NCBI RefSeq assembly: GCF_041435435.1
Contig: NZ_CP108494.1
Location: 6,730,501 to 6,794,500, forward strand
DNA from: Streptomyces sp. NBC_01241
GTDB taxonomy: Bacteria; Actinomycetota; Actinomycetes; Streptomycetales; Streptomycetaceae
DNA length: 64,000 nucleotides
Reading direction: 5' to 3'
Shown: piece after piece, positions 16,887 to 25,382 of the stretch
Position numbering within the stretch: position 1 is the stretch's first letter
Layout of the letters: every line of letters starts with the position of its first letter
Made by a program: the position numbers and the translations under genes
The notes under the pieces: generated by a model
What the model was told of the DNA's origin: nothing
The model's input: the letters and a program-made list of their open reading frames with translations, nothing else
Databases searched by the model: none

Positions 16887-17151
16887 GTCGTTTCTCCTGT
16901 CTCGGAGTGAGGTCGGCAGAGCAGCGGACCCGTAATTGAACGTACGTAGGGACTCCATAGCTGTCATTTCGGGGCATACCGAAAGGCCGGTGCCGGAGCG
17001 TCGGCTGGGGCGGCAGTCACCCGTATGCCATTCGGGTGTGAGATGACGTACCGTCAATAGCTTTGTGCGTAGGTGAATTGATGCGTCGTTCGTCCGTTCG
17101 GGTGTCTTCTGGGGATCTATTCACTCCGGAAGCGGCGTGTCGTTCGTTGAC

Positions 17152-17645
17152 TCAAGCCCGGGCAGGCGTTGCCGGGCTCGGTGGCGCCTGCGCGACGGTC
17201 TCCCGGTCTGCGTGCAGCGTCCTCATGGCGGGGTCGGTGAAGACCAGCCGGATGTAGGTGCGCTGCTTTTCCGGAATTTTGCCGAAACCGGTGACCGGAA
17301 TGGCGGCGGGCGCATTCCACGCAAGGATGTCCATGCGACGGCCCATGACGATGGCCGCAGGGGCGGTGAGGCCGTCGAGGAGCCGCTGCATTGGTGGCTG
17401 GACTTTCTGCCGTGTGTGCCGTCGCGGTCGCGCCGGGCTTGTCCCGGCCAGGCCGAAGAGGCGGCCGTGCTGGTCGTCGAGGTGCGGGACGCGGGCGCGG
17501 GGGTGTGGATGCGGCCCTGCTCCGGACGGGTGCAGCAGTCGGTGCTGATCGCGGCCGGCCGGGCCACTTCCTCCCGGTGCAGCCCCGGAACCCGCCGTGG
17601 CCCTCCGCTGTCGGGCAGCCCTACGGTGCGGGGGCCGAGCCCGGC
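17152..17645 (-). pseudogene. Decayed XRE/MmyB-type regulator gene
   Basis: Two leftward frames together spell a regulator of the HTH plus MmyB-like ligand-binding class. One frame has the helix-turn-helix (RRVPGLHREEVARPAAISTD with CCTRPEQGR, normally RRTPGLRREEVA...YYTRLEQGR). The other frame, after a shift near 17450, has QRLLDGLTAPAAIVMGRRMD, ILAWNAPAA and RLVFTDPAMRTLHADRE. Several conserved residues are substituted (Leu to Pro, Tyr to Cys), the frame is broken, and the last 80-100 residues are absent. It is a pseudogene. Confidence 0.8.
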
Positions 17646-17760
17646 GGGCCGGGCCGCCGGAAACACCGGCCAACACCGACCCGGGGGGGCGGACTTCCCC
17701 GTCGCTTCGCGCGATTCATCCGGCGCGCCCATACTCCGGGCGGCGACGAAAGGAAGAACC

Positions 17761-17874
17761 GTGCCCGACACCGGCGTCTCTACGCACCGTCCGCAGCCCG
17801 TCGGCGACCGCCGCTCACTGACGGCCGAGGCCCAGCGGGTCGTATCGGGATCCAGGACGCCCGCCCACGCCTGA
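17761..17874 (+). pseudogene. Possible truncated gene start, divergent from the dead regulator
   Basis: A GTG with a clean ribosome site (GAAAGGAAG, 5 nt spacing) opens a 37-codon frame ending at 17874. MmyB-type regulators usually diverge from the gene they control, and this start is in the right place, so it may be the stump of that target gene. No family can be named from 37 residues. The remaining sequence to 17974 shows nothing. Confidence 0.3.
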
Positions 17875-17974
17875 CCCACACCGGAAACCGAACGAGAGTA
17901 AACGAAAGGCTCCGCAACGAACGGGCGGTCGCACTCGGTCAGTTCCGCGACCTCCGCCGAAGCGTCCCTGCCCT

Positions 17975-18481
17975 TTACCGGTGAAGTGCCCCTGGAACTT
18001 CGGTCAGGGCCTGACCCAGTTCCAGTTCCCCCACCGTTTGATCCCCGCTCGTCTCTCCGGTCGGCCGAAACCCGAGCCCCAGATAGAAGCCCTCAGGGCC
18101 GTCCTCGCCCGGGTGCCAGGAGACGGTGAGCCGGGTGCCGCCGCGGCGGCGGATTTCAGCGGCCACGGACTCGACCGCGAAACGGCCGTACCCGCGGCCC
18201 TGCTCACCCGCCGCGATATTGAGACGCCACAGACCCGAGCGGATGTCGGTGTTCTTGCCGTCGCCGGCGAAGTCGATGTCGAAGAACGCCATGAGGAAGC
18301 CGACGGGCCGGTCGCCGTCGAAGATGAGGCGAGGCCAGGCTATCCCGGGGTACAGGTACGCCTCAGCGAGCGATTTCACGACCGGCGCGACCAGGTGCTC
18401 CTGGTCGGTGCGCACCTTCAGGCCGATCGCAACGTCGAAGTTGTCGACGGTGATCTTCTCCAGGCGGAGCGTAGACGTCAT
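17975..18481 (-). CDS. GNAT-family N-acetyltransferase
   Basis: A 168-residue GCN5-type acetyltransferase; the acetyl-CoA motif is GEQGRGYGRFAVE, preceded by the beta-strand SGLWRLNIAA and followed by FYLGLGFRPTGE. It resembles spermidine/diamine N-acetyltransferase-like proteins (LRLEKITVDNFDVAIGLKV), so a polyamine or other small amine is a reasonable substrate guess. The ATG at 18481 lacks a Shine-Dalgarno but TATGAT lies 6 nt upstream, which fits a leaderless transcript. It faces decayed DNA on one side and the LCP gene on the other. Confidence 0.88.
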   Translation of the reverse strand: MTSTLRLEKITVDNFDVAIGLKVRTDQEHLVAPVVKSLAEAYLYPGIAWPRLIFDGDRPVGFLMAFFDIDFAGDGKNTDIRSGLWRLNIAAGEQGRGYGRFAVESVAAEIRRRGGTRLTVSWHPGEDGPEGFYLGLGFRPTGETSGDQTVGELELGQALTEVPGALHR

Positions 18482-18761
18482 GCAGGAATCATAGAATCGG
18501 ATGATCACCGGAGGGCGCCTCCTCGACTTGACCCTTGTGCCCGGCGATGGTCTTCGACGCCCTGTACCGCGGAGCCGGCGTGGGGAAGGTCCGTGGAATC
18601 AGGCAGAGTCAGGCCCCCGGCCCGGCCGGCGGCCGCGTCTGCTACGGCGCCGACATCGTCTGAGGGGCTGTTCTCCGCAGGTATGTAGGGTTCGTCCACC
18701 GCAAGGTGCGGGGGTGAAGAACGGGGCGAACGGCTGAAGGGCCGGGCGGGGGAGGGCCAGC

Positions 18762-20156
18762 GTGAGCAAGGAACGCAGGAAGCCGCGAGGCGGGGCGAGG
18801 CGCAGGGCCGGCGAGAAGCCAGGAGGGCGACTCACGAGACGGGGCAAGCTGTTCGCCCGTGGCGGGGCCGTGCTGGCCGTGCTGCTTCTGGCGACGGGCG
18901 GCGTCGGCGTGTGGGTCTATCAGAGTCTCGACGGGAACATCCACTCCGCCGACATCGACGACAAGCTCGGCGGCGACCGGCCGGCCAACATGAGCCCCGG
19001 TTCCAAGAACATCCTGGTGGTGGGTTCGGACTCGCGCGACGGCGACAACGGGAAATACGGCAAGAGTCTGACCACGATGCAGTCGGACACCTTGATGGTC
19101 ATGCACGTGGCAGCCAACCGGAAGTGGAGTACCGTCGTGTCCCTTCCGCGCGATTCGTGGGTGGGAATCCCGGCCTGCGACCGGGGCGACGGCACCCGGT
19201 CCACCCCGCATCACTTCAAGATCAATGAAGCCTTTGCCGTCGGCGGAACGAGCGGTGAGGTCGCAGGGGCCGCGGCCTGCACCATCCGGACCGTCGAACA
19301 GAACACCGGCCTGCGCATCGATCACTTCATGTCGATCGACTTCCAGGGATTCAAGGGCATGGTGAATGCCCTGGACGGCATAGAAGTCTGTCCCGAGACG
19401 GCGATCCACGACAAGAAGGCTCATCTCGATCTGGAGGCGGGGTGTCAGACGGTCAGGGACGAGAAGGCCCTCGGCTATGTCAGGACCCGCTACAGCGTGG
19501 GAGACGGCTCCGACCTGGGCAGAATAGGGCGGCAGCAGGAATTCATGGAGGCCCTGGCGGCCAAGGCGCAGAAGAAACTCACCAGTCCGGCCGCCTTGTA
19601 CGGATTCCTCGACTCGGCGACCAAATCACTGACGACGGACAAGGAATTGGCAGGGATCACGCCGCTCACCGGGCTCGCCTCCGAACTCAAGGAAATCCCG
19701 AGTGACCGACTGACCTTCCTGACCGTGCCGAATTACGCGCGTGAGGCGGATGTGCCCACCGACAAGGCCAATGTGGTGTGGCAATACCCCCAGGCGGCGG
19801 ACCTCTTCGCTTCGTTGGCCGCGGACAAGGAAGTCGACAAGAAGTCACTGGAGGCCCGCAGCAAGAACCCCGTGTACGCCGCCACCATCCGTGTGCGCGT
19901 ACTCAACGGGACGGGAAAGTCGGGGCAGGCGGCAAAGGTCGCGGACGCCCTGCGTATGGCGGGGTACACCATCGTCGGCACGGGCAACGCCCCCAGCGAC
20001 ACACCAACGACGGCGGTCACATTCCCGCAGGGACTCGACCAGCAGGCGAAGGCACTGGCCTCCCGGGTGCCGGGAGCGCGGGCGACCGAGGACGCCACGG
20101 CCGCTCCGGGCTCGGTGACGTTGACCGTCGGCGACAACTTCGACGGCACTCGCTGA
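18762..20156 (+). CDS. LCP-family (LytR-CpsA-Psr) glycopolymer transferase
   Basis: A 464-residue membrane-anchored enzyme that attaches anionic polymers to peptidoglycan. A basic cytoplasmic tail precedes one transmembrane helix near residues 34-54 (GAVLAVLLLATGGVGVWVY). The LCP domain runs from about 80 to 260 with conserved residues in GSDSRDGDNG, SLPRDSWV, INEAFAVGG and RTRYSVGDGSDLGRIGRQQE. A C-terminal LytR_C domain (about 370-460, IRVRVLNGTGKSGQAAKV) follows. The GTG start has GGAGGG 6 nt upstream. Monocistronic by spacing. Confidence 0.94.
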   Translation: MSKERRKPRGGARRRAGEKPGGRLTRRGKLFARGGAVLAVLLLATGGVGVWVYQSLDGNIHSADIDDKLGGDRPANMSPGSKNILVVGSDSRDGDNGKYGKSLTTMQSDTLMVMHVAANRKWSTVVSLPRDSWVGIPACDRGDGTRSTPHHFKINEAFAVGGTSGEVAGAAACTIRTVEQNTGLRIDHFMSIDFQGFKGMVNALDGIEVCPETAIHDKKAHLDLEAGCQTVRDEKALGYVRTRYSVGDGSDLGRIGRQQEFMEALAAKAQKKLTSPAALYGFLDSATKSLTTDKELAGITPLTGLASELKEIPSDRLTFLTVPNYAREADVPTDKANVVWQYPQAADLFASLAADKEVDKKSLEARSKNPVYAATIRVRVLNGTGKSGQAAKVADALRMAGYTIVGTGNAPSDTPTTAVTFPQGLDQQAKALASRVPGARATEDATAAPGSVTLTVGDNFDGTR

Positions 20157-20328
20157 ACCCGGCGGGCGGCGGGGGCTTCGCGGGCCGGGGGATTCTGTCG
20201 CCGCCGGCGACGGTCGGGGTGAGAACGTCGTCCGAAACACAGCCGGGCACTGTCGGAATCCCGCATTCTTTGGGCAGGCTTCGGAAACGATGCGAAGGAT
20301 GGATCAACCAACCGGCACGAGGGAGAAC

Positions 20329-21024
20329 ATGATCGAGAAGATTCTGCCGCCCCAGGTGGCCGTGGTGGAGGCACTCTCCGACCCGGTCGACGCGGCTCTT
20401 TTCCCCGGTGAGGAAGAACTGATCCGTAACTCGGTGGAGTCCCGGCGCAAGGAGTTCACCACCGCCCGCTGGTGCGCCCGTCGCGCGCTCGGCATGCTCG
20501 GTTTCGCGCCCGTCCCCATCCTGAAGGGCGAACGCGGAGCGCCGATATGGCCGGAAGGCGTCGTCGGAAGCATGACGCACTGCGCCGGCTACCGAGCCGC
20601 CGCGGTCGCCCGCCGGGCGGACCTGCTCTCCGTCGGTATAGACGCCGAACCGCACGAGCCGCTGCCCGACGGGGTGCACGAGACCATAGCCCTGCCGGCG
20701 GAAAAGCAGCGCGAGCGCGAGTTGCGCAGGACGGCCCCGGAGATCCGTTGGGACCGGCTGCTGTTCAGCGCGAAGGAGAGCGTCTACAAGGTGTGGTTCC
20801 CGCTCACCCACCGGTGGCTCGGCTTCGAACAGGCCGACATCGTCCTCCACTCCAACGGCACGTTCACGGCCGATCTGCTGATCCCCGCCACGGACCCGGA
20901 CCCTGCCCCGCCCGGAGGGGCGACGTCGACCCCGACAGGCTTCCGTGGCCGGTGGCTGGTCGCGGACGGTCTCGTGGCGACCGCGATCGCTGTCGAGAGC
21001 GAGCCGGACACGCCCACCCGGTAG
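20329..21024 (+). CDS. 4-phosphopantetheinyl transferase (Sfp/EntD type)
   Basis: A 231-residue enzyme that loads the phosphopantetheine arm onto carrier proteins of polyketide, peptide or siderophore synthases. The EntD-like N-terminal part (RRKEFTTARWCARRAL) is followed by PIWPEGVVGSMTHCAGY, the magnesium-binding VGIDAEPHEPL and the catalytic FSAKESVYKVWFPL. The ATG at 20329 follows GAGGGAG; an in-frame ATG 39 nt earlier is less likely. It is not next to a biosynthetic cluster here, so it may serve several clusters in trans. Confidence 0.94.
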   Translation: MIEKILPPQVAVVEALSDPVDAALFPGEEELIRNSVESRRKEFTTARWCARRALGMLGFAPVPILKGERGAPIWPEGVVGSMTHCAGYRAAAVARRADLLSVGIDAEPHEPLPDGVHETIALPAEKQRERELRRTAPEIRWDRLLFSAKESVYKVWFPLTHRWLGFEQADIVLHSNGTFTADLLIPATDPDPAPPGGATSTPTGFRGRWLVADGLVATAIAVESEPDTPTR

Positions 21025-21166
21025 CGCCGACGAGCCGGACACGCCTATCCGGACGGCGCGACGAGCCGAGGACACGCCCGCCGGGCAGTGCGGGGCAGCC
21101 GTGAACGACGAGCGGAGGCGCCCGCACCTCGTCCGGCGTGCGGGTCCACCCGTACTCTCTGACCGC

Positions 21167-22288
21167 ATGAGTGAAAACCGTAAGCGTGCACGCGAGTTGG
21201 GCATCCCCCTGATGGGGGAGCCGGGGCCGTGGAACGCGATCACAGACGTGCCCGGTGTCGAGGTCGGGTACGTCACCCTTGTCGAGGGCGACGACGTACG
21301 CACCGGAGTGACGGCGCTTCTGCCGCGTGGCCGGGACGGAGTCGGAACGCCCTGCGCGGCCGGCTGGCATTCGTTCAACGGCAACGGTGAGATGACCGGA
21401 ACGGCCTGGATCGAGGAGAGCGGATCGCTCGCCGTTCCGGTGGTCATCACCAACACGTATGCGGTCGGCCCGGTGCACCGGGGCGTCGTCGAGTGGGTGC
21501 GGGCCCACTGCCGCGGCATGGCACCGGAGTGGCTGTTGCCGGTGGTCACGGAGACCTGGGACGGCCACCTCAACGACATCCACGGTCCGGCCGTGCAGTC
21601 CCGCCACGCGGCGGCCGCGATCGAGGCGGCCGGGTCCGGTCCGGTCGAGGAGGGATGCGTCGGCGGCGGAACGGGCATGCGCTGCTACGGCTTCAAGGGT
21701 GGCTCGGGGACGGCGTCCCGGGTGGTCGAGTACGGCGAGGACCGCTACACCGTCGGCGCCTTCGTGCAGGCCAATTTCGGTGCACGGCGCGAACTGGTGG
21801 TGGCCGGTGTGCCGGTGGGGCGTGAGCTGTCCGGTCCGGTCGGGGCACCGGACCCCGAACCGACGGCCGACGGGGAGCGCCCGGTGCCGCCCGGCGCGGG
21901 TTCGGTGATCGTGGTCGTGGCGACCGACGCACCGTTGTTGCCGGGGCAGTGCAAGGCGTTGGCCCGTCGGGTGACGCTGGGCCTGGCCCGCACCGGCACC
22001 ACCGGCAGCCACTTCTCCGGGGATCTCTTCCTGGCTTTCTCCACGGCCAACCCGTCCGCGCTGACCAGTACGTTCCCCGAGGACGACGGCAGCGCGCCGT
22101 ACGAGTCGATGCGCTTCGTGCCATGGGGCCGGATGGATCCCTTCTACGGTGCGGTGGTCGAGTCGGTGGAGGAGGCGGTGCTGAACGTGCTCACCGGTGC
22201 GCAGTCGATGACCGGCCGCGCGGGCCACCACGTCCCGGCGCTCCCGCTGGACCGGGTGACGGAACTGCTGACGGTACGGGAGCGGTGA
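21167..22288 (+). CDS. P1-family N-terminal-nucleophile aminopeptidase (DmpA/BapA-like)
   Basis: A 373-residue P1-family peptidase precursor. It contains the family signatures NAITDVPGVEVGY, HSFNGNGEMTG, VGGGTGMRCYGFKGGSGTASR and the autocleavage/nucleophile region GAGSVIVVVATDAPLLP, where the serine becomes the new N-terminus of the beta subunit. Family enzymes release D-amino acids, beta-amino acids or other N-terminal residues from small peptides. No Shine-Dalgarno precedes the ATG; TACTCT 9 nt upstream suggests a leaderless mRNA. Confidence 0.92.
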   Translation: MSENRKRARELGIPLMGEPGPWNAITDVPGVEVGYVTLVEGDDVRTGVTALLPRGRDGVGTPCAAGWHSFNGNGEMTGTAWIEESGSLAVPVVITNTYAVGPVHRGVVEWVRAHCRGMAPEWLLPVVTETWDGHLNDIHGPAVQSRHAAAAIEAAGSGPVEEGCVGGGTGMRCYGFKGGSGTASRVVEYGEDRYTVGAFVQANFGARRELVVAGVPVGRELSGPVGAPDPEPTADGERPVPPGAGSVIVVVATDAPLLPGQCKALARRVTLGLARTGTTGSHFSGDLFLAFSTANPSALTSTFPEDDGSAPYESMRFVPWGRMDPFYGAVVESVEEAVLNVLTGAQSMTGRAGHHVPALPLDRVTELLTVRER

Positions 22289-22402
22289 CGTACTCGCGGG
22301 GACGGTGACGTAGTACGGCGAGCCCGGCCGGAGAAGGGGAAGAAAGGCGCCCGGCGTGGTGGTCACTGGTCTCGTACAGGTTCGTCGGCCATACTGCCCG
22401 CC

Positions 22403-22990
22403 GTGGAGCAGCGCATAGATCCGAACACTCAGCCCGGGTACGCCGCAGGGACAGACCCGGCGTACATCCCTGGTCTCACGGCCCCTGCCCCTGCCGGGAA
22501 GCCGCATACGAGCCGGGAGCACAGAGACCAGGAAAAGACGGACGAGAAGCAGACGTCCCAGGAGCAGACGTCCCACGAACGGACGGGTCAGGAGCAGGCG
22601 GACCAGGAACAGGCGGGCGAGCGGGAACCCGGTGCCGCAGCCCTCGACGATGCCCTCGCGGAGACCGCGTCCGAGGGTGCGGCGGTGGCTGATGACAAGG
22701 AGGCGGTGGACGGCCCCGTATTCGAGGTGAGCGACCGTCGCGGCTCGATCACCGCGGACCACGACGGCGTCCGGTTCCGGCTGGACGACCAGGAGGCCGA
22801 GTTCAGCTGGGACGAGGTCGGCGCGGTCGAGGTGAAGACCCCTCGGTTCGGCCGCCGGTTCACCGTCACGGTCCACATGTCGACCCGTCGATGGTTCAAC
22901 GCCGAGGTCGAGGCGCCGGCCAGGAGCGATCTCAAGAAGTGGGCGGAGGACCTCGACGCGGTCCTCGACGTCTACTTCGAGGAGTCCTGA
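22403..22990 (+). CDS. Conserved hypothetical protein with disordered Gln/Glu-rich N-terminus
   Basis: A 195-residue protein in two parts. Residues 1-105 are low-complexity, rich in Gln, Glu, Thr and Asp with short QEQTS-like repeats and probably disordered. Residues 106-195 form a compact beta-rich domain (VFEVSDRRGSITADHDGVRF, FSWDEVGAVEVKTPRFGRRF) ending in an amphipathic helix, reminiscent of a PH-like fold. It starts with GTG without a ribosome site. Function unknown; no neighbour suggests one. Confidence 0.75.
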   Translation: MEQRIDPNTQPGYAAGTDPAYIPGLTAPAPAGKPHTSREHRDQEKTDEKQTSQEQTSHERTGQEQADQEQAGEREPGAAALDDALAETASEGAAVADDKEAVDGPVFEVSDRRGSITADHDGVRFRLDDQEAEFSWDEVGAVEVKTPRFGRRFTVTVHMSTRRWFNAEVEAPARSDLKKWAEDLDAVLDVYFEES

Positions 22991-23015
22991 CCACGGCGGT
23001 GCCGTCCGAGAGGCC

Positions 23016-23062
23016 GGGCCGGCGGCCGTGAGGGGGCCGACGTCCCTCACGGCCGCCGGCCC
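23016..23062. terminator. Bidirectional 19-bp hairpin terminator
   Basis: GGGCCGGCGGCCGTGAGGG pairs perfectly with CCCTCACGGCCGCCGGCCC across a 9-nt loop. It lies between the rightward hypothetical gene and the leftward SIS gene, so it can serve both. Confidence 0.8.
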
Positions 23063-23190
23063 CGTCACGGCCGCCCGGTCGGGCCACGCCGGGCCCCGGT
23101 GCCAGGGCCCGGCCTACCCCCGTAGGGGAAGCGCATGAAGGCGGGAGCCCGGCTCTCGCCCGCAAGCCCTCGCACGTACGCCGCGGCCCG

Positions 23191-24075
23191 TCAGGCGTCC
23201 GCGAGAACCACGGAGCGGGTCAGGTGGCGCGGGCTGTCCGGGTCCAGACCGCGGGCGGCGGCGCGGGCGATCGCCAGCCGCTGGACGCGGACCAGTTCGG
23301 CCAGCGGATCCAGGTCGCTCTCCACCCAACGGGCACCGGTCGAGAGCACCTGTTCCGCGAGCCCTTCGGGGGCGGTGCCGAACATCCAGGTCGCGGTGCC
23401 GGTGGTGGCGATGCTGATGGGGCCGTGCCGGTACTCCATCGCCGGGTACGACTCCGTCCAGGACAGCGACGCCTCCTTCATCTTCAGCGCTGCCTCGTTG
23501 GCGAGCCCCGCCGTCCAGCCGCGGCCGAGGAAGGTGAACTGGGTGCACTCCACCAGGCCTTCGGGCAGCGGCTCGGCCAGCGCGGTCTCGGCGTCGCGGA
23601 CCACGTCGTCGGTGTGCAGACCGAGGTGGGCGCGGAGCAGGGTGAGCAGGGTGGTCGCGAACCGGGTCTGCACGACGGACTGCTCGTCGGCGAAGTCGAG
23701 TACGACGACCTCGTCGGCGGACGTCATGACTGGGGTGTTGGGGTCGGCGGTGATGGCCACCGTGCGGGTGACACCACGCAGCCGGTCGAGCAGCGCCAGC
23801 ACCTCGGTCGTGGTGCCCGAGCGGGTGAGGGCGACGACCCGGTCGTAGCTGCGGCCGAAGGGGAACTCCGAGGCGGCGAAGGCATCGGACTCGCCCTGTC
23901 CGGACTCCTCACGGAGCGCGGCGTACGCCTGGGCCATGTAGAACGAGGTGCCGCAGCCGACGACCGCGATGCGCTCACCGGCGGCGGGCAGAGCGGAGGC
24001 CTGGGTCCGGGCCAGCTCGGCGGCGCGGCGCCAGCACTCCGGCTGACTGGCCGTCTCGATCTCGACAAATGACAC
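23191..24075 (-). CDS. SIS-domain sugar isomerase/deaminase-like protein
   Basis: A 294-residue protein with two SIS (sugar isomerase) domains, like the isomerase half of glucosamine-6-phosphate synthase or AgaS. Domain 1 has VVGCGTSFYMAQAYAALRE and the phosphosugar loop ALTRSGTTTEVLALL; domain 2 has FLGRGWTAGLANEAALKMKEA and YRHGPISI. There is no glutaminase domain, so it probably acts as a ketose/aldose isomerase or deaminase on an amino-sugar phosphate. It starts with GTG and is transcribed away from the DeoR gene; its promoter (TTGATA at 24139-24144 and TATAAC at 24117-24122, as complements, spacer 16) touches the 28-bp palindrome. Confidence 0.88.
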   Translation of the reverse strand: MSFVEIETASQPECWRRAAELARTQASALPAAGERIAVVGCGTSFYMAQAYAALREESGQGESDAFAASEFPFGRSYDRVVALTRSGTTTEVLALLDRLRGVTRTVAITADPNTPVMTSADEVVVLDFADEQSVVQTRFATTLLTLLRAHLGLHTDDVVRDAETALAEPLPEGLVECTQFTFLGRGWTAGLANEAALKMKEASLSWTESYPAMEYRHGPISIATTGTATWMFGTAPEGLAEQVLSTGARWVESDLDPLAELVRVQRLAIARAAARGLDPDSPRHLTRSVVLADA

Positions 24076-24116
24076 TTTTGCACTCCGTACTCGTAGTGGG
24101 ATGCTCGTTCGTGCAC

Positions 24117-24170
24117 GTTATAAGGGAACTGGGAGCATTATCAAGCATCCTGCATGCAGGATGCTTGACT
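24117..24170. promoter_or_regulatory. Divergent promoters around a perfect 28-bp palindrome
   Basis: Positions 24141-24168 form a perfect palindrome, TCAAGCATCCTGCA followed directly by its complement. Its left edge overlaps the -35 of the leftward SIS promoter (TTGATA, complement of 24139-24144; -10 TATAAC, complement of 24117-24122). Its right edge contains TTGACT (24165-24170), a possible -35 for the DeoR gene. A dimeric repressor bound here would block both promoters, and the DeoR product is the natural candidate. As RNA it would also form a tight hairpin, but its place at both -35 elements argues for an operator. Confidence 0.8.
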
Positions 24171-24261
24171 GGGCGGAGCCTTGTGCCACGCTTGCGCGTG
24201 TCCGGAGACCGTACCCAAGGGGATGGGTGCCTGAAGCCCGGGCTCGTGAAGGAGAGTTCTC

Positions 24262-25062
24262 TTGTCCAGGGATGCCCGGTGGAACGCGCTGCTGGAGCTT
24301 GTCGGTAAGAACGGCCGAGTGGAGGTCGAGGACGCCGCCGCCAAGCTGGACGTCTCGGCCGCGACCATCCGCCGTGACCTGGACCAGCTCGCCGAGCAGC
24401 AGCTGCTCACGCGCACCCGCGGTGGCGCGGTCGCGCACGGTGTCAGTTACGAACTGGCCCTTCGCTACAAGACCGGCCGCCACGCCCCCGAGAAGCAGGC
24501 CATCGGCCGGGCCGTCTCCGAATTGGTGGCGGTGGGTGAAGTGGTGGGGCTGACCGGCGGTACGACGCTGACCGAGGTGGCCCGTTCGCTGGCGGTGCGC
24601 TCGGATGTCGTCGGTGACACCGCGGCGGGAATGGGCGGTCAGCCGACCCTGACCGTTGTCACCAATGCCCTCAACATCGCCAACGAGTTGGTGATCCGGC
24701 CGCAGATCAAGATCGTGGTGACCGGTGGGGTGGCCAGGCCGCAGTCGTACGAGCTGACAGGGCCGCTGGCCAGCGGGGTGCTGGGCGAAATCACGCTGGA
24801 CGTCGCCGTGCTGGGCGTCAACGCGATCGACACCGAACGCGGTGCGTACGTCCATCACGAGGGCGAGGCCAGCATCAACCGGCTGCTCGCCCAGCAGGCG
24901 CAACGGGTGGTCGTGGCGGCCGACTCATCGAAGATCGGCAAGCGGGCCTTCGCCAGGGTCTGCGACCTCGGTCAGGTCGACTTCCTGGTCACCGACAAGG
25001 GCATCACGCCCGAGGCGACCGCCCGCTTCATGGAGGCCGGCGTCACTGTCATCGCCGTCTGA
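24262..25062 (+). CDS. DeoR-family transcriptional repressor
   Basis: A 266-residue DeoR/GlpR-type regulator. The N-terminal helix-turn-helix reads VEVEDAAAKLDVSAATIRRD, then LDQLAEQQLLTRTRGGAV; the C-terminal sugar-phosphate-sensing domain has GLTGGTTLTEVARSL, VVTNALNIANEL, VTGGVARPQSYELTGPLA and VVVAADSSKIGKRAF. It starts with TTG preceded by GAAGGAGAG. It diverges from the SIS gene and lies upstream of the Gfo/Idh gene, so it probably controls uptake or use of a sugar phosphate that the SIS protein handles. Confidence 0.93.
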   Translation: MSRDARWNALLELVGKNGRVEVEDAAAKLDVSAATIRRDLDQLAEQQLLTRTRGGAVAHGVSYELALRYKTGRHAPEKQAIGRAVSELVAVGEVVGLTGGTTLTEVARSLAVRSDVVGDTAAGMGGQPTLTVVTNALNIANELVIRPQIKIVVTGGVARPQSYELTGPLASGVLGEITLDVAVLGVNAIDTERGAYVHHEGEASINRLLAQQAQRVVVAADSSKIGKRAFARVCDLGQVDFLVTDKGITPEATARFMEAGVTVIAV

Positions 25063-25382
25063 ACCGCTCGCACGAAACGGCGGGTTGCCACCGATCGAAG
25101 CGGCGCCCGCCGTTTTCGTGGGTACGTGGGTACGTGGACGCGTGGGCACGTGTCCACGTACCCACGCGAGTGTGTTGGTGCGTGGGCGTGAGGCTGTGTG
25201 GATACGTCGGCGAAACCGGCCGTGACCTGCTTACTGTCACCAAAGCGCTAGTGTGGTGCCAATAAATGTTTGTTACCTCGGCAAAATGAACAACTCTTGC
25301 CATCCGGATGCGCCTTCGTGAACTATGTGCCTGCCGCCGCAGAGGAGCGTCCGCACCACCAGTACAGACAGAAGGGACCACC
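25063..25382. other. Intergenic region with two hairpins and an AT-rich promoter zone
   Basis: No gene. CACGAAACGGCGGG (25071-25084) pairs with CCCGCCGTTTTCGTG (25106-25120), a likely DeoR terminator. A second inverted repeat, CGTGGGTACGTGGAC (25125-25139) with its complement (25152-25166), sits inside a run of GTACGTGGG/CGTGGG repeats. Beyond that, 25258-25300 is AT-rich (CAATAAATGTTTGTTACC) and probably holds the promoter of the oxidoreductase gene. Confidence 0.6.

Noticed and set aside
25125..25166. GTACGTGGG/CGTGGG repeats as a CRISPR-like array
   Set aside because: Units are short, overlapping and form one inverted repeat; there are no regular spacers and no cas genes.
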